A DNA stretch of 5,810 nucleotides from NCBI GenBank assembly GCA_900552095.1, contig URYM01000125.1:1-5810 (forward strand), in the 5' to 3' direction. This DNA is from an uncultured Blautia sp. GTDB taxonomy: Bacteria > Bacillota > Clostridia > Lachnospirales > Lachnospiraceae. Below, in pieces: positions 1-5,265 of the stretch (the stretch's first letter is position 1; each line of letters begins with the position of its first letter). Position numbers and translations under genes: made by a program. Below the pieces are notes generated by a model. It was not told where the DNA came from, ran no database searches, and saw only the letters and a list, made by a program, of their open reading frames with translations.

Positions 1-1142
1 CTACCATGGGAGGCCAGCAGGGAGATACCGGTGTGATCACCACGGCGGACGGCGTGTTCCGTGTGGAGGAGGCGATTCATCTGCGGGGCGGCAAGATCGG
101 CCATGTGGGTGTGATGGTGTCTGGTGTGATTGGAAAGGGCGATACGGTATCCCTGCAGGTGGATGAGACGGGACGAGCATCCTGCTGTAAAAACCACAGT
201 GCCACCCATCTGCTGCAGAAGGCTCTGAAGACGGTTCTGGGCAGTCACGTGGAGCAGAAGGGATCCCTTGTGACACCTGGACGTTTGCGGTTTGACTTTG
301 CTCATTTTCAGGCGGTGACAAGAGAAGAACTGGATCAGGTGGAGGCTCTTGTTAATCAGGAAATTCAGGCGGATCTCCCAGTTGTGACGGAAGTTATGAA
401 CATTGAGGACGCTAAGAAATCAGGTGCGATGGCTCTGTTCGGAGAGAAGTACGGTGATGAGGTGCGTGTGGTGTCAATGGGAGATTTCTCCAGGGAACTC
501 TGCGGAGGAACGCATGTCAAGAATACGGGGGCAATCACGCTCTTTAAGATCCTCTCTGAGTCGGGAGTTGCTGCGGGCGTGCGCCGGATCGAGGCTCTGA
601 CCGGAGAAGGGGTGATGGAGTATTACCGTGATCTGGAGCAGAAGCTTTTCCAGGCAGCAGCACTTCTGAAGACCGCTCCGGCGGAACTTTCTGACAAGAT
701 CACCCATCTGCAGGCAGAGTTAAAGGCGGCTCACAGTGAAAATGAATCACTGAAGAGCAGGCTGGCTCAGAATTCCCTGGGCGATGTGATGGATCAGGTG
801 GTGGAAGTAAAGGGCGTTAAAGTTCTGGCTGCAGCTCTGGAGGGCGTGGATATGAATGGTCTGCGCGATCTGGGCGATCAGCTGAAGACAAAACTGGGCG
901 AGGGCGTAGTCATGCTGGCATCGGTCAAGGACGGAAAGGTAAGCCTGCTTGCCATGGTTACGGACGGGGCTCAGAAGAAAGGGGCTCATGCGGGCAATCT
1001 GATTAAAGCAGCAGCGGCCATCGTAGGCGGCGGAGGCGGCGGACGTCCCAACATGGCTCAGGCCGGCGGAAAGAACCCGGATAAAGTTCCGGAGGCAGTG
1101 GCTAAAATTCCCCAGTTGGTGGAAGAACAGATCCGAGCATAA
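1..1142 (+). CDS. alaS: Alanyl-tRNA synthetase, C-terminal part (5' end outside window)
   Basis: Charges tRNA-Ala with alanine in the cytosol and clears mischarged Ser/Gly-tRNA-Ala. The reading frame is already open at the window edge, and the first visible residues (T-MGGQQGDTG) are internal AlaRS sequence, so the ATG at 6 is not the start. Numbering from that Met: the editing-site motif HSATH is at 64-68 and the second metal-binding motif CGGTH at 166-170, giving the His/His and Cys/His ligands expected of the editing domain. A charged coiled-coil-like stretch spans about 203-255. The C-terminal DHHA1-type domain covers about 264-375, with the glycine-rich GGGGGGRPNMAQAGG at 341-355. It ends at TAA 1140-1142. 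Full-length AlaRS is usually about 875 residues, so roughly 500 residues (catalytic and tRNA-recognition domains) lie upstream of the window. No damage is seen. No + strand terminator with a U-tract follows, so some read-through into rpsU is possible. Confidence 0.97.
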   Translation, partial: TMGGQQGDTGVITTADGVFRVEEAIHLRGGKIGHVGVMVSGVIGKGDTVSLQVDETGRASCCKNHSATHLLQKALKTVLGSHVEQKGSLVTPGRLRFDFAHFQAVTREELDQVEALVNQEIQADLPVVTEVMNIEDAKKSGAMALFGEKYGDEVRVVSMGDFSRELCGGTHVKNTGAITLFKILSESGVAAGVRRIEALTGEGVMEYYRDLEQKLFQAAALLKTAPAELSDKITHLQAELKAAHSENESLKSRLAQNSLGDVMDQVVEVKGVKVLAAALEGVDMNGLRDLGDQLKTKLGEGVVMLASVKDGKVSLLAMVTDGAQKKGAHAGNLIKAAAAIVGGGGGGRPNMAQAGGKNPDKVPEAVAKIPQLVEEQIRA

Positions 1143-1162
1143 GCGGGAATTTCCCGAGGAAG

Positions 1163-1185
1163 AAAAAACCGCAAAAAACTTTGCG
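1163..1185 (-). terminator. Possible weak minus-strand terminator in the alaS-rpsU gap
   Basis: CGCAAA (1170-1175) pairs with TTTGCG (1180-1185) around a 4-base loop. Read on the minus strand, the stem is followed one base later by six T (complement of 1163-1168), the layout of an intrinsic terminator. On the + strand it has no U-tract. The stem is only 6 bp and no minus-strand gene points at it, so it may simply result from the A-tracts. Confidence 0.25.
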
Positions 1186-1198
1186 AAAATGCGTAAAA
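1163..1198 (+). promoter_or_regulatory. A-tract array upstream of the rpsU promoter (UP-element/bent DNA candidate)
   Basis: Four A-tracts sit at 1163-1168, 1173-1178, 1186-1189 and 1195-1198, with centres about 10, 12 and 9 bases apart, close to one helical turn, and end just before the -35 box at 1203. Helically phased A-tracts bend DNA and A-rich DNA here can contact the RNA polymerase alpha subunit; both are known at strong ribosomal promoters. The tracts are seen directly, the activating role is inferred. Confidence 0.4.
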
Positions 1199-1202
1199 GC
1201 TG

Positions 1203-1230
1203 TTGACGAAATGGAAAAATCTGATATAAT
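1203..1230 (+). promoter_or_regulatory. Sigma-A-type promoter of rpsU, extended -10
   Basis: The -35 box is TTGACG (1203-1208, five of six to consensus) and the -10 box is TATAAT (1225-1230, perfect), with a 16-base spacer. TG at 1222-1223 gives the extended TGnTATAAT form. Transcription should begin near 1237, leaving a leader of about 70 bases before the rpsU start. This is the best promoter match in the window and fits the high demand for a ribosomal protein. Confidence 0.85.
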
Positions 1231-1250
1231 TAATGTCAGTGCAGAAAAAT

Positions 1251-1305
1251 ACCCAAACAGTTGTTTTATGCACAATCGGCAACTGGAGGGAGGTTAGGTT
1301 TGGGT
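1251..1305 (+). promoter_or_regulatory. Foldable rpsU mRNA leader with bulged Shine-Dalgarno
   Basis: ACCCAAAC (1251-1258) is perfectly complementary to GTTTGGGT (1298-1305), which ends two bases before the rpsU ATG. Directly inside this, AGTTG (1259-1263) pairs with CAACT (1280-1284), so the two helices can stack. The 3' side leaves 1285-1297, which contains the GGAGGGAGG Shine-Dalgarno (1285-1293), as an unpaired bulge. The last G of that site is 14 bases from the ATG, a long spacing that the outer helix could shorten or block. The complementarity is seen; a role in translation control or autoregulation by S21 is inferred. Confidence 0.45.
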
Positions 1306-1307
1306 TT

Positions 1308-1484
1308 ATGTCAAATGTCATCGTAAAAGAGAACGAGACTTTAGATAGCGCTCTGCGTAGATTTAAACGTAGCTGTGCCAAGGCCGGCATCCAGCAGGAA
1401 ATCCGCAAAAGAGAGCATTACGAGAAACCGAGTGTTCGTCGTAAGAAAAAATCTGAAGCAGCAAGAAAACGTAAATATAATTAA
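1308..1484 (+). CDS. rpsU: Small-subunit ribosomal protein S21 (bS21)
   Basis: A 58-residue basic protein of the 30S subunit, which in bacteria lies near the 3' end of 16S rRNA and the anti-Shine-Dalgarno and helps initiation. The N-terminal block [20 protein letters not shown] and the [16 protein letters not shown] region are diagnostic of bS21, and the Lys/Arg-rich tail ends in KRKYN. Length is normal for Firmicutes. The start at 1308 is chosen because it gives the family's usual N-terminus. An in-frame ATG at 1233 would add 25 unrelated residues and lies before the expected transcription start near 1237. The gene is monocistronic: it has its own promoter (1203-1230), a structured leader and a strong terminator right after the TAA at 1482-1484. 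Confidence 0.97.
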   Translation: MSNVIVKENETLDSALRRFKRSCAKAGIQQEIRKREHYEKPSVRRKKKSEAARKRKYN

Positions 1485-1499
1485 TTACGAAAATTAATG

Positions 1500-1540
1500 A
1501 AAGCCTTCGCGCGGTCAGCAGATCTGCGCGGAGGCTTTTT
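1500..1540 (+). terminator. Rho-independent terminator of rpsU
   Basis: The left arm starts with AAGCCT (1501-1506) and continues TCGCGC (1507-1512). The right arm is GCGCGG (1526-1531) then AGGCTT (1532-1537). They form a 12-bp stem with one T-G wobble, which can extend inward by a G-T and a G-C pair around a 9-base loop. A T run (1536-1540) follows. It lies 16 bases past the rpsU stop and separates rpsU from the membrane-protein gene. Confidence 0.92.
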
Positions 1541-1594
1541 CCATGGACAATTCTGACATTTTGTTTACAAATGGTTAAAAAAGAGTGAGAATGC

Positions 1595-1623
1595 TGGACG
1601 TTAGACATGGTGTGTGATAGAAT
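1595..1623 (+). promoter_or_regulatory. Likely promoter of the CmpB-family membrane protein
   Basis: TGGACG (1595-1600, four of six to the -35 consensus) and TAGAAT (1618-1623, five of six to the -10) are 17 bases apart, with TG at 1615-1616 giving an extended -10 like that of rpsU. Start point is expected near 1630, about 28 bases before the ATG. A second possible pair, TTTACA (1564-1569) with GAGAAT (1587-1592), also at 17 bases, lies just upstream and may be an alternative. Confidence 0.6.
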
Positions 1624-1657
1624 ACCGATATTAAAAATACATTTGGAGGGGAGCTTT

Positions 1658-2242
1658 ATGTGGATAGAAACAATGCTGGGAACGGATCTGTATCATCTGA
1701 TGTTATGGTTTATCGTCTATAGTTTTCTCGGATGGCTGGTAGAGTCTATCTATATGTCTATCTGTAACAGAAAAATCACAAACCGGGGATTTATGAAAGG
1801 ACCGTTCTGCCCGATCTATGGTTTCGGCGCACTGCTGGCTTATTTTATTCTGCGCCCGCTGGAAGGCAATTATTTCCTTCTGTATCTGGCGGGAGCGATT
1901 CTGGCCACTGCTTTTGAGTTTCTGGTGGGGAAATTGATGCTGCGCTTTTTTGGTGAACTCTGGTGGGATTATAAAGAAAAGCCCTTTAATTATAAAGGGA
2001 TCCTCTGTCTGGAAAGTACGCTGGCCTGGGGACTTTACACCCTGATTCTGTTTGGCTTTCTGCAGAAGCTGGTTGTGGGCATTGTGGACCGGGTTCCCGC
2101 TTTCTGGGGGATCCGGGGAGCTGTGCTGATTCTTGGAATCTGTGCGCTGGACATGCTGTACCATATTTTATCGGCGAAGAGCGCTGCTTTTGATGAGCGG
2201 ATGGAAGGGCTGAAGCAGAGCATCCGTGCCAGGTGGTTTTAG
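1658..2242 (+). CDS. CmpB-family 'putative ABC-transporter type IV' membrane protein
   Basis: A 194-residue integral membrane protein of the PF06541 (ABC_trans_CmpB) family. Hydrophobic helices are visible at about 11-35, 50-67, 71-95, 117-140 and 152-171. The family signatures are FLGWLVES (23-30), TNRGFMKGPFCPIYGFGA (41-58) and WWDYKEKPFNYKGILCLES (102-120). The short tail after 172 is charged and probably cytosolic. Despite the family name there is no ATP-binding subunit or substrate-binding protein next to it, so a transporter role is not supported by context and its substrate is unknown. The start at 1658 has a strong Shine-Dalgarno GGAGGGG (1645-1651) at 6 bases spacing. An upstream in-frame ATG at 1607 lies within the predicted promoter and would add 17 polar residues in front of the first helix. 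The stop is TAG 2240-2242 and no clear terminator follows. Confidence 0.88.
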   Translation: MWIETMLGTDLYHLMLWFIVYSFLGWLVESIYMSICNRKITNRGFMKGPFCPIYGFGALLAYFILRPLEGNYFLLYLAGAILATAFEFLVGKLMLRFFGELWWDYKEKPFNYKGILCLESTLAWGLYTLILFGFLQKLVVGIVDRVPAFWGIRGAVLILGICALDMLYHILSAKSAAFDERMEGLKQSIRARWF

Positions 2243-2322
2243 AAGTTATCGGTTATCCTTTTTCTTGAGGGCATGGTCTATTTAAAAGGACAGTTTCATA
2301 AAATAGAGACAAAGGCTTTGAG

Positions 2323-2330
2323 AGGAGAGG
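2323..2330 (+). promoter_or_regulatory. Ribosome binding site of the D,D-carboxypeptidase
   Basis: AGGAGAGG ends 6 bases before ATG 2337. It fixes this start, which opens directly onto a signal peptide. The rest of the gap (2243-2322) shows a GTTATC direct repeat (2245-2250, 2252-2257) and an AT-rich stretch, but no promoter or terminator I would defend. Confidence 0.75.
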
Positions 2331-2336
2331 ATTTGT

Positions 2337-3554
2337 ATGGGGAGGAAGATACTGGCCATCCTGATCTCTGTTTGTCTCTGGATGCAGGCGGGAACGGCTG
2401 TGAAGGCGGAGGAAGAAAAAAGAGGGGAACCGGAGACGGATCAGGCGGCGCTGGAACTGACGGCGCCGTCTGCAATTTTGCTGGAAGCTTCCACCGGCCA
2501 GGTACTTTTTGAGAAAGATGCGGATGAGGAGCGCAGCCCGGCCAGCATCACGAAAATTATGACGCTGCTTTTGATTTTTGAGGAGCTGGAGAAGGGAAAT
2601 CTGGAGCTGACCGAACCGGTAACGACCAGCGCTTACGCCAAAAGTATGGGTGGTTCCCAAGTGTTTCTGGAGGAGGGAGAGCAGCAGACGGTGGAGACTA
2701 TGATCAAGTGTATTGTAGTAGCCTCCGGAAATGACGCTTCAGTTGCTATGGCAGAACATATTGCGGGCAGTGAGGAAGAATTCGTCAGGCGGATGAATCA
2801 GAAAGCTGCCGCGCTCGGCATGGAACATACACAATTTGAAGACTGCTGCGGTCTTACAGATTCAGCCGGTCATTATACAACAGCCCGGGATGTGGCGACG
2901 GTTTCCCGGGAACTGATTTCCCGTTTTTCCGGAGTGCTGGAGTATTCATCTATCTGGATGGAGGATATTACGCACACGACGGCGCAGGGGACAAAGGAGT
3001 TTACCCTGACCAACACGAATAAGATGATCCACAGTTATGAAGGATGTATGGGATTAAAAACGGGAAGTACCAGTGTGGCGAAATACTGCGTTTCTTCTGT
3101 GGCAAGGCGGGAAAATGTGGAGCTGATCGCCGTAGTGATGGGCGCGCCGGAGCCAAAGGGAAGATTTGCTGACGCCGCTGCCATGCTGAATTACGGGTTT
3201 GGGATCTGCAGGTTTTATGAAGATAAAAATGAAGAGCCGCTGGAGCCGGTGCAGGTGTCCCGCTCTGTGAAAGAGACGGTGGGGTGTGAGTACGCCCGGA
3301 CGTTCCGGTATCTGGATACCAGAGGACAGGCGCTTGCAGAGATCCGGAAGGAAATCCGTCTGCCTGAAAAGGCAGAAGCGCCGGTAAAAAAAGGAGATGT
3401 GCTGGGAAAGGCGGTTTACCTGCTGAATGGTACGGAAATCGGCAGTGTGGATCTGATCGCGGCGGAGGATGCTTTGGAGGCCGGAATAACAGATTTTCTG
3501 GGAAAGACATGGAGGGAACTGCTTTTGCTGGGAGAAGGGGAAAGAGTATCCTGA
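2337..3554 (+). CDS. Secreted D-alanyl-D-alanine carboxypeptidase (low-mass PBP, DacF/PBP5 type)
   Basis: Serine peptidase (S11 family) that removes the terminal D-Ala from peptidoglycan pentapeptides outside the membrane and so limits cross-linking; a target of beta-lactams. Of 405 residues, 1-24 form a signal peptide (positive GRK, hydrophobic core, cleavage likely after VKA before EEE). The three active-site motifs are intact: S70-I-T-K73 with the nucleophile Ser70 and Lys73, S130-G-N132, and K241-T-G243. The catalytic domain covers about 42-290. A beta-rich PBP5_C-like domain follows at about 295-385, then a short segment (384-398, DFLGKTWRELLLL) that could be the usual amphipathic membrane anchor but is brief. 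Length matches the family. Both dacF and dacB are used for such genes and I cannot choose between them, so no symbol is given. The phosphoesterase begins 57 bases after its TGA (3552-3554), suggesting an operon. No sporulation promoter is clearly visible. Confidence 0.94.
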   Translation: MGRKILAILISVCLWMQAGTAVKAEEEKRGEPETDQAALELTAPSAILLEASTGQVLFEKDADEERSPASITKIMTLLLIFEELEKGNLELTEPVTTSAYAKSMGGSQVFLEEGEQQTVETMIKCIVVASGNDASVAMAEHIAGSEEEFVRRMNQKAAALGMEHTQFEDCCGLTDSAGHYTTARDVATVSRELISRFSGVLEYSSIWMEDITHTTAQGTKEFTLTNTNKMIHSYEGCMGLKTGSTSVAKYCVSSVARRENVELIAVVMGAPEPKGRFADAAAMLNYGFGICRFYEDKNEEPLEPVQVSRSVKETVGCEYARTFRYLDTRGQALAEIRKEIRLPEKAEAPVKKGDVLGKAVYLLNGTEIGSVDLIAAEDALEAGITDFLGKTWRELLLLGEGERVS

Positions 3555-3567
3555 CACTTGCAATCCC

Positions 3568-3606
3568 GGAGGGAATATACTATGATAGGGGAAGAAAAGG
3601 AAGGAG
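3568..3606 (+). promoter_or_regulatory. Two tandem Shine-Dalgarno sites for the phosphoesterase
   Basis: GGAGGG (3568-3573) lies 8 bases before ATG 3582, and AAGGAG (3601-3606) lies 5 bases before ATG 3612. Both ATGs are in the same frame. The first would add MIGEEKEGVC to the N-terminus. Those codons are largely the purine run making up the second site, so I take 3612 as the main start. Confidence 0.55.
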
Positions 3607-3611
3607 TCTGT

Positions 3612-4409
3612 ATGAAAAACTTTCAGCTTACAACTTATTCCCTACGATCCCCAAAAATCAAACCGCAGCGGGAGCCGTTGCGGTTTCTTTTTATCAGTGA
3701 TCTGCATAATGTAACTTTTGGCAGGAAAAACGAAGTGCTGATCCGGAAAATGAAGGAGCTTCGTCCCCATGCAGTTCTGGTGGGCGGTGATCTGATTGTG
3801 GCAAAACCCGGTTATTCCATGGATCCGGCTATGGAACTGATCCGGGAAATGGGAGCACGGTTTCCAGTCTATTATGCGCTGGGAAATCATGAGTATCGGA
3901 TGCGGATTTATCCTGAGACATACGGGGATATGTATGACAGATACAAAAGGGTGATAGAGGAGTCAGGAGTTGTTCTCCTGGATCAGAAAAAAAAGGAGAT
4001 CTGGGCAGAGGGAAATAAAATCTGTATCTGCGGCTTTGAACTGGATCGTACTTATTACAAAAAAGGACGGAGAAAGCAGCTGCCGGCAGGAGAACTGAGT
4101 GCAGCTTTCGGAGAGCCGCAGAGGGATGTCTTTACGATCTTGCTGGCGCATAATCCCCTTTACGGAGATACCTATCTTGACTGGGGGGCAGATCTTACGC
4201 TGTCAGGGCATTTGCATGGCGGCATGATCCGTCTGGGCAAACGGGCGGTGGTAAGTCCGGATTTTACTCTTTTTCCCAAATACGGCTACGGGATGTACCG
4301 GAGAGGGGATTCCAGTCTGATCGTCAGCGCAGGGATGGGAGAGCATACGATTCCTGTCCGCATTTGTAATCCCAGGGAACTGGTGGTCGTGGAACTCTGG
4401 GGAGAGTGA
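3612..4409 (+). CDS. Calcineurin-like metallophosphoesterase, cytosolic
   Basis: A 265-residue binuclear-metal phosphoesterase (Metallophos fold, in the broad YkuE-like group). The full set of metal-site motifs is visible: D30-L-H32, G-G-D60, G-N92-H93-E94, A-H180-N, and G-H200-L-H202-G. The enzyme should therefore be active, but the substrate cannot be told from sequence; relatives hydrolyse varied phosphomonoesters, diesters or lipid-linked phosphates. No signal peptide or membrane helix is seen, unlike many relatives with an N-terminal anchor. Start 3612 is preferred because MKNFQLTTYSLRSPKIK resembles the usual lead-in to the first beta strand; 3582 is a real alternative (275 residues). 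It follows the carboxypeptidase on the same strand with no terminator between, and is followed by a terminator at 4455-4491. An eight-A run (3987-3994) lies in the middle of the gene, in frame. Confidence 0.92.
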   Translation: MKNFQLTTYSLRSPKIKPQREPLRFLFISDLHNVTFGRKNEVLIRKMKELRPHAVLVGGDLIVAKPGYSMDPAMELIREMGARFPVYYALGNHEYRMRIYPETYGDMYDRYKRVIEESGVVLLDQKKKEIWAEGNKICICGFELDRTYYKKGRRKQLPAGELSAAFGEPQRDVFTILLAHNPLYGDTYLDWGADLTLSGHLHGGMIRLGKRAVVSPDFTLFPKYGYGMYRRGDSSLIVSAGMGEHTIPVRICNPRELVVVELWGE

Positions 4410-4427
4410 AGGTGGAAACATTAATAC

Positions 4428-4456
4428 TTGCAAAAAAGAAGATTAGCGATTACAAT
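4428..4456 (+). promoter_or_regulatory. Promoter of the scpAB unit
   Basis: TTGCAA (4428-4433) and TACAAT (4451-4456), each close to the sigma-A consensus (four and five of six), are separated by the ideal 17 bases. Start is expected around 4463, which lies inside the left arm of the neighbouring hairpin. The resulting mRNA would open with an 8-bp stem-loop (4463-4470 with 4476-4483) ahead of the scpA ribosome binding site. Confidence 0.65.
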
Positions 4457-4491
4457 AAAAGTGCACCTGTATCGGACAGGTGCACTTTTAT
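4455..4491. terminator. Intrinsic terminator after the phosphoesterase, possibly bidirectional
   Basis: A perfect 16-bp inverted repeat: 4455-4470 pairs with 4476-4491 around the 5-base loop ATCGG. The core GTGCACCTGT / ACAGGTGCAC is flanked by AAAA on the left and TTTT on the right, giving a T-run in both directions, though only four T before an A. It should end transcripts coming from the carboxypeptidase-phosphoesterase unit. It ends 16 bases before the scpA ATG and overlaps that gene's promoter. Confidence 0.75.
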
Positions 4492-4507
4492 GGTGAAGAG
4501 GTAATAT

Positions 4508-5260
4508 ATGGGAATCCCGGTAAAACTGCAGGTTTTTGAGGGGCCGCTGGACCTTCTCCTGCACCTGATTGATAAAAATAAAATAGATATTTACGATATT
4601 CCGATCGTGGAGATTACAGATCAGTATCTGGATTATATTCAGCAGATGAAACAGGAAGATCTGGATGTTATGAGTGAATTTATGGTCATGGCGGCCACTC
4701 TGCTGGACATCAAGTGCCGGATGCTTCTGCCCAAAGAAGTGAATGAAGAGGGGGAGGAGGAAGATCCCCGGGAGGAGCTGGTAAAGCAGCTGCTGGAATA
4801 TAAGATGTATAAATATATGTCCTATGAGCTGAGAGACCGGATGGGGGATGCGGCCATGGTGGCCTACAAGGCGCCCACTGTCCCCAGGGAAGTGCTGGCT
4901 TACCGGGAGCCGGTGGATATCGGGGAACTGCTGGAAGGGCTGACTCTGGAGAAAATGAATCAGATTTTTCAGTCGATCATACGACGGCAGGAGGATAAGG
5001 TAGACCCGATCCGAAGCCGTTTCGGAGAGATCGAGCAGGAAGAGGTGAGTCTTCCGGAGAAGATGAACGATGTAGAGCAGTATACCCGCACGCACAGACA
5101 TTTTACCTTCCGTTCCCTTCTGGAGAAGCAGGCGAGTAAAGTGCAGGTGATCGTTACATTTCTGGCGATTCTGGAACTTATGAAGGTTGGGAAAATAAAA
5201 ATATCTCAGGAAGAAACTTTTGGTGAAATTATGATAGACAGTATGCAAAGTGAGGAATAA
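4508..5260 (+). CDS. scpA: Segregation and condensation protein A (kleisin of SMC complex)
   Basis: Kleisin subunit that bridges the heads of the Smc dimer and recruits a ScpB dimer, forming the bacterial condensin that organises and separates new chromosomes on the nucleoid. Of 250 residues, the N-terminal Smc-neck-binding helical domain carries the hallmark FEGPLDLLLHLI (10-21), followed by DIPIVEITDQYLDYI. An acidic linker (NEEGEEEDPREE, 79-90) leads into the middle ScpB-binding region. The C-terminal winged helix that contacts the Smc head is at about 198-245 (VTFLAILELMKVGKI, 216-230). Length is normal. ATG 4508 has the Shine-Dalgarno AGAGGT (4497-4502), 5 bases before the ATG, and gives the family's usual N-terminus. 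The stop TAA (5258-5260) is two bases from scpB, so the two are co-transcribed and probably translationally coupled. Confidence 0.97.
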   Translation: MGIPVKLQVFEGPLDLLLHLIDKNKIDIYDIPIVEITDQYLDYIQQMKQEDLDVMSEFMVMAATLLDIKCRMLLPKEVNEEGEEEDPREELVKQLLEYKMYKYMSYELRDRMGDAAMVAYKAPTVPREVLAYREPVDIGELLEGLTLEKMNQIFQSIIRRQEDKVDPIRSRFGEIEQEEVSLPEKMNDVEQYTRTHRHFTFRSLLEKQASKVQVIVTFLAILELMKVGKIKISQEETFGEIMIDSMQSEE

Positions 5261-5265
5261 TTGTG
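5252..5265 (+). promoter_or_regulatory. scpB ribosome binding site and GTG start inside/at the scpA end
   Basis: GAGG (5252-5255) lies within the last codons of scpA, 7 bases before GTG 5263. The scpA stop sits between them, so ribosomes ending scpA are placed to start scpB. The next in-frame ATG (5311) would remove the first conserved helix, so GTG 5263 is preferred. Confidence 0.75.

Noticed and set aside
1144..1156. Hairpin CGGGA/TCCCG right after alaS
   Set aside because: Only 5 bp and followed by purines, not T, so it is not an intrinsic terminator on the + strand.
1233..1307. In-frame upstream ATG giving rpsU a 25-residue extension
   Set aside because: The ATG lies only three bases after the -10 box, before the expected transcription start, and the extension does not fit the bS21 family.
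2271..2296. Possible sporulation-type (sigma-F/G) promoter: GCATG followed by GGACAGTTT
   Set aside because: The spacer is about 12 bases, shorter than usual for these sigma factors, and the match is partial; not enough to support a feature.
2278..2306. Inverted repeat CTATTT / AAATAG before the carboxypeptidase
   Set aside because: Six AT-rich base pairs around a 17-base loop are expected by chance in an AT-rich gap.
3001..3563. Two overlapping minus-strand frames of 169 codons opposite the carboxypeptidase
   Set aside because: Pro/Ser/Arg-rich translations without domains, in the GC-rich 3' half of a clear gene; coding shadows.
4421..5248. Long open frame (275 codons) on the minus strand opposite scpA
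   Set aside because: It is the shadow of scpA: low-complexity Phe/Leu/His-rich translation with no family resemblance, opposite a gene with unmistakable ScpA motifs.
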